Source: Microbacterium ureisolvens (GTDB lineage Bacteria > Actinomycetota > Actinomycetes > Actinomycetales > Microbacteriaceae). From it: DNA of 64,000 nt. The stretch lies in assembly GCF_015278315.1 (NCBI RefSeq), contig NZ_JADIJE010000007.1, positions 124,001 to 188,000 of the forward strand. The letters run 5' to 3'. This document shows positions 19,226-27,537 of this stretch, piece after piece. Position 1 is the first letter of the stretch, and each line of letters starts with the position of its first letter. The notes beneath the pieces are model-generated. The model had not been told where the DNA came from. It was given only the letters and a program-made list of their open reading frames with translations, and did no database searches. Made by a program: the position numbers and the translations under genes.

Positions 19226-22200
19226 TTGTTCCGACGTCCCCTGGCGGTGGTCGGCGCGCTCGCGCTGGCCATCGCAACCCCGACCGCGGCGATGGCCGCG
19301 GCTCCCGAAGACGACCCCACACCGAAACTCGAGCAGTCCGAGACCAGCGGACCCGTCGGCACGAGCTTCCGCCCGCACAGTGTCGGCGCCGACGGACGCG
19401 TGACCGTCATCGTCGAGATGGCAGGCGACCCGACGGCCGTCACAGAGGCGAAGAAGGGCGCGAAGCTCTCGAAGTCGGAGCGCAGCGCGATCAAGCAGTC
19501 GCTCAAGGCCGCGCAGGATGCGATCGGCGGCACGCTCGAGAGCAAGGGCGGCAAGATCCAGGCCAAGATGCAGTCGGCCTACAACGGCATCCAGGTGTCG
19601 ATCCCGGCTGAAGAGGTGGACGCGGTCGCGGCGCTTCCGAACGTCGTCGCGGTGCACCCGGTGAAGACGTACACGCTCGACAACGCCGTCTCCGTGCCGT
19701 TCCTCGGAGTGCACGACGTATGGCAGGACACCGGCTACACCGGCGAGAACATCAAGGTCGCCATCATCGACACCGGCGTCGACTACACCCACGCGAACTT
19801 CGGCGGCGCCGGCACCGTCGACGCGTACAACGCGGCCCGTGCCGCCGAGGCCCAGCCGGCGGATCCGGCCCAGTTCGGCCCGGAAGCGCCGCGCGTGAAG
19901 GGCGGCTGGGACTTCGTCGGCGACACCTACAACGCCGACCCCGACTCGCCGGACTACCAGCCCGTCCCCAAGCCGGACGCGAACCCGCTCGACTGCAACG
20001 GGCACGGCAGCCACGTCGCCGGCACCGCCGCGGGCAGCGGCGTCGCGGATGGTGAGACGTACGCCGGTCCCTACGACTCGACCACCCCGTCGCAGACGTT
20101 CGACATCGGACCCGGCGTCGCGCCGGAGGCCGACGTGTACGCCCTCCGGGTCTTCGGCTGCGGCGGCTCGACCGACGTGGTCGTGCCCGCGATCGACTGG
20201 GCGGTCGACAACGACATGGACGTCATCAACATGTCGCTCGGCTCGCCGTTCGGCCGCGGTGACGACGCCGACGAGGTGGCCGCGGCCAACGCCGTCGGCG
20301 CCGGCGTGGTCGTCGTGAAGTCCGCCGGCAACGAGGGGCCGAGCCCCTATCTCGCCGGCAACGGCAACGGCGTCGTCAGCGTCGCGGCCGTCGACAGCAC
20401 GGAGAGCTTCCCCGGTGCGACCATCACGGTCGACGGGGTCGCGATCCCCGCGATCAACGCGAACGGCGCGGTGCTGACCGGTCTTCCCGGCATGACGGTC
20501 GTGCGACTGACGGACGACCCTGCCACTCCGAACGAGAACGAGGCGCTCGGCTGCTCCACTGAGGCCTACACCAAGGCCGGGGTCGCTCCGGGCGGCAACC
20601 AGCTCGCCGTCTCGACCCGCGGCACGTGCGCCCGCGTGGCGAAGGCGGTCTTCGCGCAGAAGGCCGGTGCGGCAGCCGCTGTCATGATCAACTCGACGAA
20701 CGACTTCCCGCCGTTCGAGGGTGCGATCACGGAGAACCCCGACACGGGCGAGCAGTACACCGTCACGATCCCGTTCCTGGGCGTCCGGCTGTCGGACGGG
20801 CCGAAGCTCGTCGATGACCGGCCGGCCACCGTGGTCGCCTCGCCCCTCGCGAACCCGGGCTTCCGCGGCTACGCGTCGTTCAGCTCGGCCGGACCCCGCA
20901 GCGGCGACAGCGCGCTCGGCGTCGACGTCGCGGCGCCTGGCGTCTCGATCGTCTCCACCGGCGTCGGCACCGGCAGCGGGCCGGCCACCATCTCGGGCAC
21001 GTCGATGGCGGCTCCGCACGTCGCGGGCGTCGCGGCGCTCGCCGTGCAGGCCCACCCGGCGTGGTCGGCCGCCGAGGTGTCATCGGTGCTGGTCGCGACG
21101 GCCGACCCCGAGAAGGTCGCGGGTCAGAACCCGGTCCGCGGCGGCGTCGGCCTGGTCGACCCCGCGCAGGCCGTCGCCCAGCAGGTGACCGCGACGGGCG
21201 ACTCCTTCAAGACCGATGACGGCAAGCTCCGCGAGACCGCGCTGAACTTCGGGTTCCAGGAGAGCCGCGATGCCTTCCAGGGCAAGAGGAAGACGGTCAC
21301 GCTCACGAACTACGGCAGTGAGGCGGTCACCTACACCGTGTCGGCGCAGGCATCCGCGCAGTCCGAGTCGGCCACGGTCAGCGTGAGCCCGTCGCAGCTC
21401 ACGGTGCCGGCGGGCCGCTCGGCGAAGGTCACGGTCACGCTCGACGGCTCGACTGCGACCGTCGGCAGCTCTACGGTCGGCGGCTTCGCGTTCTACGAGT
21501 TCTCGGGCGACGTCGTGTTCACGTCGGCGGCCGACACGCTCCGCGTGCCGTACCTGCTGGTTCCGCGATCGACGACCGACGTCTCGGCCAAGGGCGACCT
21601 CAAGGTGACCAAGAAGTCGCAGCCGGTCGACGGCGAGGTGTCGGTGGCCCTCACGAACAAGAAGGGTGCCCTCGCCGGAGGCGCGTCGTTCTATACGTGG
21701 GGCCTCGAGGATCGCAAGGATGCGCCGAAGTCGTTCGCCGACACCGGATACGACCTGCGCGCCGCGGGCGTCCGCTCGTTCCTGTACAACGACGAGCTCG
21801 GTGAGCTGGTGGTCTTCGCGCTCAACACCCACAACCGGTGGTCGAACGCGGCGAGCAACCAGTACGAGGTCCACGTCGACACCGACCGCGATGGCGAGCC
21901 GAACTGGATCGTCTACGCCGCCGACGGCGGCCTGGTGACCGCCGGCTCCGTCAACGGCATCATCCAGGTGTTCGCCTACGACGTCGCCGCGGGCGTGACG
22001 TACGCCACGGGCTTCAACGCCTCGGCGCCGACCGACAGCAGCACCATCCTGCTGCCGGTGTTCGCCGCCGACCTCGGCCTGACCGAGGAGTCGGGCACGT
22101 TCGACTACGCCGTGCAGGCCTCGTCGCTCGTGAACGACGGCTCCGACGTGATGGACGGCGTCGCGACGTACAACCCGTTCGCACCGGCCCTCAGCAACAG

Positions 22201-22354
22201 CCAGTCGGCCTCTGTCCCCGTCGGCGGCACGATCCCTGTGCCGGTCGTCGTGGACGCCGAGGCGTTCACCGAGCAGAAGCCGCTCGGCGTCATGGTCGTC
22301 GCAATGGACAACCCGGCAGGTGCGGGCGAGGCGATCCTGGTCAAGGCCAAGTAG
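19226..22354 (+). CDS. Secreted subtilisin-like serine protease (S8) with PA insert
   Basis: Exported protease of about 1042 residues. The TTG start at 19226 follows AAGGCAGG by seven bases and gives a clean signal peptide (FRRPLAVVGALALAIATPTA, cleavage near AMA-AAP); the open frame before it is not signal-like. An I9-type propeptide is at about 60-150 (IQVSIPAEEVDAVAALPNVV). The S8 triad is Asp near 182 (VAIIDTGVDYTH), His near 260 (NGHGSHVAGTAAG) and Ser near 593 (SGTSMAAPHVAG). A PA domain is inserted at about 400-530. After 650 come Fn3-like/C5a-peptidase-type beta domains to the C-terminus. I see no LPXTG anchor or TM helix, so release is likely. Lactocepin/Vpr-like; probably degrades external protein. 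Confidence 0.93.
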   Translation: MFRRPLAVVGALALAIATPTAAMAAAPEDDPTPKLEQSETSGPVGTSFRPHSVGADGRVTVIVEMAGDPTAVTEAKKGAKLSKSERSAIKQSLKAAQDAIGGTLESKGGKIQAKMQSAYNGIQVSIPAEEVDAVAALPNVVAVHPVKTYTLDNAVSVPFLGVHDVWQDTGYTGENIKVAIIDTGVDYTHANFGGAGTVDAYNAARAAEAQPADPAQFGPEAPRVKGGWDFVGDTYNADPDSPDYQPVPKPDANPLDCNGHGSHVAGTAAGSGVADGETYAGPYDSTTPSQTFDIGPGVAPEADVYALRVFGCGGSTDVVVPAIDWAVDNDMDVINMSLGSPFGRGDDADEVAAANAVGAGVVVVKSAGNEGPSPYLAGNGNGVVSVAAVDSTESFPGATITVDGVAIPAINANGAVLTGLPGMTVVRLTDDPATPNENEALGCSTEAYTKAGVAPGGNQLAVSTRGTCARVAKAVFAQKAGAAAAVMINSTNDFPPFEGAITENPDTGEQYTVTIPFLGVRLSDGPKLVDDRPATVVASPLANPGFRGYASFSSAGPRSGDSALGVDVAAPGVSIVSTGVGTGSGPATISGTSMAAPHVAGVAALAVQAHPAWSAAEVSSVLVATADPEKVAGQNPVRGGVGLVDPAQAVAQQVTATGDSFKTDDGKLRETALNFGFQESRDAFQGKRKTVTLTNYGSEAVTYTVSAQASAQSESATVSVSPSQLTVPAGRSAKVTVTLDGSTATVGSSTVGGFAFYEFSGDVVFTSAADTLRVPYLLVPRSTTDVSAKGDLKVTKKSQPVDGEVSVALTNKKGALAGGASFYTWGLEDRKDAPKSFADTGYDLRAAGVRSFLYNDELGELVVFALNTHNRWSNAASNQYEVHVDTDRDGEPNWIVYAADGGLVTAGSVNGIIQVFAYDVAAGVTYATGFNASAPTDSSTILLPVFAADLGLTEESGTFDYAVQASSLVNDGSDVMDGVATYNPFAPALSNSQSASVPVGGTIPVPVVVDAEAFTEQKPLGVMVVAMDNPAGAGEAILVKAK

Positions 22355-22380
22355 TCCCCGCTCCTCTCGCGCAGCGCAAC

Positions 22381-22414
22381 AGATGGCGTCCCGTCGTAAG
22401 GCGGGGCGCCATCT
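22381..22414 (+). terminator. Hairpin after the subtilase gene
   Basis: AGATGGCGTCCCG (22381-22393) pairs with CGGGGCGCCATCT (22402-22414), one G-T wobble, 8-base loop, 26 bases after the stop codon. Confidence 0.7.
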
Positions 22415-22442
22415 GGCGCATACCCCGGTCGCCGGGCCCCGC

Positions 22443-22499
22443 CGAGAGCGCGCGAACTGCCGCGCCAGCCGGCCTCCGCTCGCAGATCGTGCGCTCTCG
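22443..22499. repeat. Inverted repeat with CGAGAGCGCGC arms, locus A
   Basis: CGAGAGCGCGCGAACTGC (22443-22460) and GCAGATCGTGCGCTCTCG (22482-22499) are inverted copies with two mismatches. The same arm occurs at 25251-25338. It lies between the convergent subtilase and lipoprotein genes. Confidence 0.65.
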
Positions 22500-22528
22500 A
22501 CGGTCTTCCGCCACAGGGGACCCTGAGG

Positions 22529-22981
22529 TCAGCGGGTGCAGAGCCGCGGCGTGTCGCCGCGGCCGAAGCGGTAGTCGTACTCGGTGCCGTCGACGACGAC
22601 CACGACCCGCATGCCGTCCACCAGCGCCTGGGTGTACGACATCCCGGGCTGAGGGCACCCGAGGGCGCCGTTGCGCCACGTGACCGCGTGCGAGGAGACG
22701 AGCTCGGGTGTGCCGGTGATCCCGCGCGCCGCGAGGTCGGCGACGATCGCGTCCCAGCGTGCCGGTGGCACGCGGACGGCCTCGCCGGTCGGCTCAATCG
22801 GCCCCGGGGTCGTGGTGATCAGCGGCGGCTCGCCCGACGCCGAGGGAGCAGGCGCCGACGGCGTGGCCGAGGCCGAAGGCTCCGGCGCGGAGGGGGTGGA
22901 CGCGGTCATGGGGCCTCCTGAACATGCGGTGAGGCAGAGCAGCAGCGCCACCGCACTCATCGCCGCGAGTCGTCGAGCCAT
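22529..22981 (-). CDS. Predicted lipoprotein, conserved hypothetical
   Basis: A 150-residue exported lipoprotein. MARRLAAMSAVALLLCLTACSGG is a type-II signal with lipobox LTAC, so Cys20 should carry the lipid anchor. Residues about 22-65 are a Ser/Pro/Ala-rich linker. The folded part contains ARWDAIVADLAARGITG, VTWRNGALGCPQPGMSYTQALVDGMRV and YDYRFGRGDTPRLC; two cysteines (in LGCPQPG and RLCTR) could form a disulphide. This GCPQPG.(S/A)YTQ pattern recurs in actinobacterial hypothetical lipoproteins, but I know no function for it. The gene is monocistronic, facing the subtilase. Confidence 0.8.
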   Translation of the reverse strand: MARRLAAMSAVALLLCLTACSGGPMTASTPSAPEPSASATPSAPAPSASGEPPLITTTPGPIEPTGEAVRVPPARWDAIVADLAARGITGTPELVSSHAVTWRNGALGCPQPGMSYTQALVDGMRVVVVVDGTEYDYRFGRGDTPRLCTR

Positions 22982-23093
22982 GCCACCCCTCGGATCGGAA
23001 TCAGCCTAGGTCGCCGGCGCATGCCTCGACACCGTCCCGGCCGAACGCACGGCGGACTCCCGGGCGCGTCGGCGCGGTACCTCGGGAACAGCG

Positions 23094-23126
23094 GAACGGC
23101 CGCCCGGTGAACCCGGACGGCCGTTC
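23094..23126 (-). terminator. Hairpin after the Bax-inhibitor-like gene
   Basis: GAACGGCCGCCCGG (23094-23107) and CCGGACGGCCGTTC (23113-23126) pair with one mismatch around a five-base loop, 20 bases beyond the minus-strand stop codon. Confidence 0.7.
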
Positions 23127-23145
23127 TCGAGCGATCGCTGGTGCG

Positions 23146-24069
23146 TCAGTTGTTGCCGCGAGCGATCGCGATGATGCGGAGGATCTCGATGTACAGCCAG
23201 ACGACGGTGACCATGATGCCGAAGCCGCCGAGCCAGCCGTACTGACGCGGGGCGCCGTTGCGCACACCCTGCTGGATCTGGTCGAAGTCCAGGACCAGCG
23301 AGTACGCGGCCATGATGACGACGAACACGCCGATGATCACGCCCCACGGGATGCCGAGGGGGCCTTCCTGGCTGAGCATGCCGAACGGGCCGCCCGCGAT
23401 GGGGGCGTTGAAGAGCATGAGGCCGATGTTCACGAGCGAGAACACCAGGTAGCCGACCATGGCGATGAGGAAGACCTTCGTGGCCCGCTTCGACGCGCGG
23501 ATCTTGCCGCTGGCGAAGAGCGCGAGCGTCACGCCCACGACCGAAAGGGTGGCCAGCGTCGCCTGGAGGACGATGCCCTCCCACTGCACCTCGAAGAACG
23601 CCGAGATGCCGCCGACGAACAGTCCCTCGAATGCGGCGTAGGCGAAGATCAGCGCGGGGCGGATCTTCTTGCGCGACGTGAAGATGACGACGAGCGACAG
23701 CACGAAGCCGCCCAGTGCGCCGAGCATCCAGGGGAGGATCGCGATCTGGTTGGGCTGCGTCGCCGACGTGCCCCCCAGGGTCCACACCCAGCCGATCGCG
23801 GCGAAGACCAGGAGGACGGCGAACAGGCCGACGGTCTTCCAGATGGTGTCCTCGTAGGACATGCGGCCGGTCTCGGCGGCACCCGCGGACGGTGCCGCGT
23901 ACATGCCCTCGAGCTGCGCCTGCGCTGCGGCATCCGTTCCGGCCCGCTGCGCCGTCGCGAACTGCGTGTTCCCGCCCAGGTTCGCCGCCTGCGAACCGCC
24001 GGGGTAGGTCTGAACGGCCTTCGGGTCCTGGAAGGCCGGGTTGTTGAACGCGGGGTTGTTGAGGGCCAC
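23146..24069 (-). CDS. Bax inhibitor-1 / YccA-like membrane protein
   Basis: Integral membrane protein of about 307 residues with a soluble Asn/Pro/Gln-rich N-terminus (ALNNPAFNNPAFQDP to about residue 85) and then seven hydrophobic spans, ending in VTVVWLYIEILRIIAIARGNN. The last helix with its ..WLYIEILRII.. pattern and the order of spans match the actinobacterial Bax inhibitor-1/YccA family, a possible ion or proton leak modulator; the bacterial role is not established. I chose GTG 24069, giving MALNNPAF, which is the usual family opening; GTG 24078 is an alternative. TTGACA stands about 15 bases upstream on the coding strand. Confidence 0.86.
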   Translation of the reverse strand: MALNNPAFNNPAFQDPKAVQTYPGGSQAANLGGNTQFATAQRAGTDAAAQAQLEGMYAAPSAGAAETGRMSYEDTIWKTVGLFAVLLVFAAIGWVWTLGGTSATQPNQIAILPWMLGALGGFVLSLVVIFTSRKKIRPALIFAYAAFEGLFVGGISAFFEVQWEGIVLQATLATLSVVGVTLALFASGKIRASKRATKVFLIAMVGYLVFSLVNIGLMLFNAPIAGGPFGMLSQEGPLGIPWGVIIGVFVVIMAAYSLVLDFDQIQQGVRNGAPRQYGWLGGFGIMVTVVWLYIEILRIIAIARGNN

Positions 24070-24224
24070 TGCTCTCACACTCCAATGTCAAGAGAATCCC
24101 AGCACGATGCTGTTGATCAACACTATCCGACGGGCGATCCGACGGCACGGGCGGCCGCTGTGAGGAGACTATGAACGGATGCCGCGCCCCCGGCCCGCAC
24201 CGGGCGCCTGGTTACGCTGAGACG

Positions 24225-25235
24225 GTGCCGCGCCGTCATCCGCTCGTCATCGGGCACCGCGGCGCGCCCGGATACCGCCCGGAGCATTCGCGCTCGTCGT
24301 ACGCGATGGCGTTCGCGATGGGAGTCGACGCGGTCGAGCCCGACATCGTCGTGTCGCGCGACGGCGTGCTGGTCGTCCGGCACGAGAACGAGATCTCGGG
24401 CACGACCGATGTGGCGCAGCGTCCGGAGTTCGCCGACCGCCGCACCACGAAGACCGTGGACGGGATCGCGCTGACCGGCTGGTTCACCGAGGACTTCACG
24501 TGGGACGAGCTGGCGACGCTGCGCTGTCGCGAGAGGATTCCCGACGTGCGCGCCTCGAGCGCGAGCTTCGACGACGAGCAGCCCGTGCTGCGGCTGCGCG
24601 ACGTGCTCGACGCGGTGCGCGAAGCCTCGCTCGAGCAGGGCCGCGAGATCGGCGTGGTGCTCGAGATCAAGCACGCGACCTACTTCGCATCGATCGGGTG
24701 GGATATCGCCGCACTGGTGGACGCCGAGCTCCGCGACGCCCGCTGGGCGTCGGGTGAGCTGCCGCTCACGATCGAGGCGTTCGAGTCGACGGTGCTCTTC
24801 GCGCTGCAGGAGCGCGGCATCCGTGCGGCGTACGTCTACCTGCTCGAGGCGTCCGGGCGTCCGTTCGACCTGTACTCCACGCAGGGCAAGGCCGCGCTGA
24901 CGTACCGGCAGACCGCCGCACCCGCCGGCCTCGACGGGCTCGCCGGGAGGGTCGACGGGATCAGCGTCGACAAGCGCACGATCCTCGCACCCGACAAGCT
25001 CGGGCGTACAAGCGGTGCGTCGCGGGTCGTCGCCGACGCGCACGACCGGGGGCTCCGGGTGTTCACGTGGACCTGCCGGCCCGAGAACCGATTCCTCATC
25101 GGCCAGTTCCGCGGGCGCGGCGGGCCGGAGGCCTTCGGCGACTGGGAGGCCGAGTGGGGGATCATCCGCGACGCCGGCGTCGACGGCGTCTTCGTCGACC
25201 ACCCCGACCTCGGGGTGTCGTTCTTCCGCGGCTGA
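24225..25235 (+). CDS. Glycerophosphodiester phosphodiesterase
   Basis: GDPD-family enzyme of about 336 residues that splits glycerophosphodiesters into glycerol-3-phosphate and an alcohol. The TIM-barrel opens with PLVIGHRGAPGYRPEHS (catalytic His and the H-R-G-x-x motif), then VDAVEPDIVVSRDGVLVVRHEN supplies the metal-binding E.D and the second catalytic His. VFTWTCRPENRFLI and DGVFVDHPD near the end are typical. No signal peptide is visible, so it is likely cytoplasmic. GTG 24225 is preferred over ATG 24171 because the upstream part is unlike the family and TACGCT (24213-24218) lies six bases before it. Confidence 0.9.
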   Translation: MPRRHPLVIGHRGAPGYRPEHSRSSYAMAFAMGVDAVEPDIVVSRDGVLVVRHENEISGTTDVAQRPEFADRRTTKTVDGIALTGWFTEDFTWDELATLRCRERIPDVRASSASFDDEQPVLRLRDVLDAVREASLEQGREIGVVLEIKHATYFASIGWDIAALVDAELRDARWASGELPLTIEAFESTVLFALQERGIRAAYVYLLEASGRPFDLYSTQGKAALTYRQTAAPAGLDGLAGRVDGISVDKRTILAPDKLGRTSGASRVVADAHDRGLRVFTWTCRPENRFLIGQFRGRGGPEAFGDWEAEWGIIRDAGVDGVFVDHPDLGVSFFRG

Positions 25236-25250
25236 TCCCTCGCGGTCAGC

Positions 25251-25338
25251 CGAGAGCGCGCAGAATGCGCTCCGGTCGTCCGCAGACCGGCAGTCTGCGC
25301 GCTTTGGGCTGGTGGGATGCGCACTTCGCGCGCTCTCG
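25251..25338. repeat. Inverted repeat with CGAGAGCGCGC arms, locus B
   Basis: CGAGAGCGCGCAGAATGCGC (25251-25270) and GCGCACTTCGCGCGCTCTCG (25319-25338) are inverted with three mismatches. The arm is the same as at 22443. It lies between two convergent genes and could act as a two-way terminator. Confidence 0.65.
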
Positions 25339-25359
25339 GTCCGCGGCGGCCGGGGGACG

Positions 25360-25824
25360 TCAGGCGTAGAAGCCCTCGCGGAGGTTGATGCCGTGCTCCA
25401 CCCATACCTTGAGCGCGGCGAGCATGCCCGTCCAGCCCTCGCAGTTGCCGAACGCGCTCTTCGCCCCGTCGGCGTTGGCCTGCCAAGCCGATTCGGTGAT
25501 CGTCACGAGCGTGCGGGCGCCGTCGTCGATCGGCTCGAACTCGAACGTCGTCGTGGTCTCGGCATCGAGCCCCGCGCGCGCCTCCCAGCGGATCACCAGG
25601 CGACGCGGCGGGTCCGCTTCGACGACGGTCACCGGGAACCGGCCGGGGAAATCGGCGAAGTCCCAGGTGACCTCGCCGCCCTGCTCAAGGCGGCCGTGGG
25701 CGCCGCCCGTGGTGAAGTAGCGCGAGAGCTGGTCGGGATCGGCGACGGCCTCGTAGACCTCGGCAGGCGGGCGTGCGACACGCCCCGACACGGTGAAGGA
25801 GAGCTCGGTGAGTGCATCAGACAT
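25360..25824 (-). CDS. SRPBCC (AHSA1-like) domain protein
   Basis: A 154-residue protein that is essentially one START-like SRPBCC domain: LTELSFTVSGRVARPPAEVYEAVADP at the start, GGEVTWDFADFPGRFPVTVVEADPPRRLVIRW in the middle, and EGWTGMLAALKVWVEHG at the end. Such domains enclose a hydrophobic cavity, but no ligand can be predicted. It is divergent from an ArsR-family regulator only 16 bases away, a pairing often seen in actinobacteria. Its ATG forms the left edge of a palindrome (25822-25843), and TATAAA lies eight bases upstream on its strand, so it should be transcribed leaderless and controlled by the neighbour. Confidence 0.88.
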   Translation of the reverse strand: MSDALTELSFTVSGRVARPPAEVYEAVADPDQLSRYFTTGGAHGRLEQGGEVTWDFADFPGRFPVTVVEADPPRRLVIRWEARAGLDAETTTTFEFEPIDDGARTLVTITESAWQANADGAKSAFGNCEGWTGMLAALKVWVEHGINLREGFYA

Positions 25825-25843
25825 GTTGTAGTTTTATAACATG
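25822..25843. promoter_or_regulatory. Palindrome covering both start codons of a divergent pair
   Basis: The 22 bases between and including the SRPBCC and ArsR start codons have arms CATGTTGTA and TATAACATG (eight of nine pairs). The outer CAT and ATG are the two start codons themselves. Possible -10 boxes for both directions lie inside it (TATAAA on the minus strand, TAGTTT on the plus strand). This is the likely ArsR-family operator. Confidence 0.65.
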
Positions 25844-26164
25844 ACGGATGCCGCGCACAAGGGGTCCGATGATGACCTCGTGTTCAAGGCGCTCGCCGCG
25901 CCGCTGCGCCGGCGCATGCTCGACGCGCTGAAGGACGAGCCGCTCACCACCGGCGCACTGTGTGCTCGCTTCCCCGAGGTGGACCGCACGACCGTGCTGC
26001 AGCACCTGCGGGTGCTCGAGAAGGCCGAGCTCGTGACGGGACGCAGGGTGGGCCGGGAGCGGCACCTCGCCCTGGCGCCCCTGCCGATCAAGAGAATCCA
26101 CGATCGCTGGATCGGCGAGTATGCCAGGGCAGCGGTGGACCTGCTCGACCGCCTGAACGGGTGA
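25841..26164 (+). CDS. ArsR-family transcriptional regulator
   Basis: A 107-residue winged-helix repressor. VFKALAAPLRRRMLDALKDE, LTTGALCARFPEVDRTTVLQHLRVLEKAELV and the wing TGRRVGRERHLALAP are the classic ArsR DNA-binding domain, and the C-terminal helix IHDRWIGEYARAAVDLLDRL is for dimerisation. There are no metal-binding cysteine pairs (only one Cys, in ALCARF), so it is unlikely to sense arsenic or cadmium. It probably represses itself and the divergent SRPBCC gene through the palindrome lying on both start codons. The gene opens directly with ATG after TAGTTT, without a ribosome-binding site. Confidence 0.9.
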   Translation: MTDAAHKGSDDDLVFKALAAPLRRRMLDALKDEPLTTGALCARFPEVDRTTVLQHLRVLEKAELVTGRRVGRERHLALAPLPIKRIHDRWIGEYARAAVDLLDRLNG

Positions 26165-26189
26165 CGCCGGGTTGCGGACAGCTTCCGGT

Positions 26190-26966
26190 CTACCGGAGCC
26201 GCTCCCTCACGACCCGCGCGGTGGCCGCGGGGTCGGGCCGGTGCATGACCGACTCGGGCACCACGACGAGCTCGGCACCCTCGATGGCCTCGGACAGCCG
26301 GTCGGCGGCGGTGAGCAGCACCGGGAAGGTCTGCTCGCCGCGCAGCACGGTGACCGGCGCGGAGATCTCCAGCATCTCTGCGCTCGGCGTTGAGCAGACG
26401 CGCACGAGGTTGGTGTCGTAGACCGTCGATTGGGCGAGGGGAAGCATGCCGGCGAACTGGTCGCTCGCGCGGATGCCGTCGACCATCTCGCGGGGGAGTC
26501 CGACACCCTCGAGCTGGAAGGTGACGACCGCCTCGTCGAGGCGACCGGCATCCACGTCGGCCTGGAGCCGGTCGGCGAGGTCGTCGGCGGGTTCGTCTTC
26601 TCCGAAGCGCAACGGCGGCTCGGAGAGGAACAGCGCCTGGACCGGAACTCCGCGAGACGCCGCGAAGAGCGCGAGCACCGCACCGGAGGAGTGACCCAGC
26701 ACAGCCGCTTCGCCGCCCACTGCGTCGATGACCGCGGCGAGGTCTTCGGCTTCCCGCTCAGGCGTCGATCCGCGTGCATCGCCGCTCGCACCGCGAGCGC
26801 GTCGGTCCCACGTCACGGCTGTGAAGCCGGCCTCATCGAGCGCGGTCGCCAGGCCGGCCGCGTCGGCGGCGGTCGACAGCGCCCCGTTGACGATGACGAC
26901 CGCACGGCCGTCACCCCTCTTCGTGTACGCGATGGACGTGCCGTCGGCGGAAGTCACGGTATTCAT
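26190..26966 (-). CDS. Alpha/beta hydrolase
   Basis: A 258-residue alpha/beta-fold hydrolase. NTVTSADGTSIAYTKRGDG opens the fold, VIVNGALSTAADAAGL takes the oxyanion-hole place, and AAVLGHSSGAVLALFAA is the nucleophile elbow with Ser in GHSSG. ISAPVTVLRGEQTF holds the region of the acidic residue and VVVPESVMHRPDPAATARVV near the end supplies the likely His. The ATG at 26966 is chosen; an earlier start would add a Gly/Arg-rich stretch unlike the family. No neighbour indicates the substrate. It converges on the ArsR gene with a 25-base gap. Confidence 0.85.
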   Translation of the reverse strand: MNTVTSADGTSIAYTKRGDGRAVVIVNGALSTAADAAGLATALDEAGFTAVTWDRRARGASGDARGSTPEREAEDLAAVIDAVGGEAAVLGHSSGAVLALFAASRGVPVQALFLSEPPLRFGEDEPADDLADRLQADVDAGRLDEAVVTFQLEGVGLPREMVDGIRASDQFAGMLPLAQSTVYDTNLVRVCSTPSAEMLEISAPVTVLRGEQTFPVLLTAADRLSEAIEGAELVVVPESVMHRPDPAATARVVRERLR

Positions 26967-27098
26967 GCGGTCAGCAAACCACGGGGTGCCGACACGCGAC
27001 AGGGCGCGGCATCCGTCCCCTCCCCTCGCTTCATGCACGCGTAGGGGGAAGTGTCAACGGGATGTGCCGCGATGCGGCCCCGCCCGCACAGTGTGGCC

Positions 27099-27416
27099 AT
27101 GAAACACGTGACGTACGCGGACAAGGCCATGTTCCTCGACGACGACTCGGCTGACTGGCTGATGGAGTACGCGCGTGCCCTCGGCTCGGCGGACATGACC
27201 GACACGGTCACGCTGCGGGGCATCGGGATGGACGGCAACGAGGTCGAGGCGACGTTTCTGCTGAACCACAGCACCGAGCTGATCACCCAGACCACGCAGA
27301 ACGCCTTGCAAGGGCCGCCGAACGACCAGGCGGTGGGCTACATGCAGGAGCAGACGCGGCTGATCCTCACCCCGCCGCCCGCCCGGAGCGTCGACGATCC
27401 GCTCGAGATCTCCTGA
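27099..27416 (+). CDS. Conserved hypothetical protein of about 105 residues
   Basis: I do not recognise a named family. The protein is acidic and soluble: MKHVTYADKAMFLDDDSADWLMEYARALGSADM, then a likely beta-rich part (DTVTLRGIGMDGNEVEATFLLN), then TELITQTTQNALQGPPNDQAVGYMQEQTRLI and a Pro/Ser/Asp tail. Third-position GC and a strong C-terminal hairpin terminator support a real gene. The mix of strands and one long N-terminal helix suggests a small single domain. It stands alone, divergent from the hydrolase and convergent with the HbpS-like gene. The first in-frame ATG at 27051 would add a basic stretch, so ATG 27099 is preferred. Confidence 0.7.
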   Translation: MKHVTYADKAMFLDDDSADWLMEYARALGSADMTDTVTLRGIGMDGNEVEATFLLNHSTELITQTTQNALQGPPNDQAVGYMQEQTRLILTPPPARSVDDPLEIS

Positions 27417-27469
27417 GCCGGAGCACTCTGCCGGCCTCCGGCTAGGCGGATCCGCAGCCGGTCACGTGC

Positions 27470-27503
27470 GAGCGGTGCCGTCCCCGAAGAGGCGGCACCG
27501 CTC
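27470..27503. terminator. Two-way hairpin between convergent genes
   Basis: GAGCGGTGCCG (27470-27480) and CGGCACCGCTC (27493-27503) form a perfect 11-bp stem with a 12-base loop between the hypothetical gene and the HbpS-like gene. Confidence 0.65.
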
Positions 27504-27537
27504 TGCGCGAAGCGCTGCGCTGACTCCGTGCGAGGCG

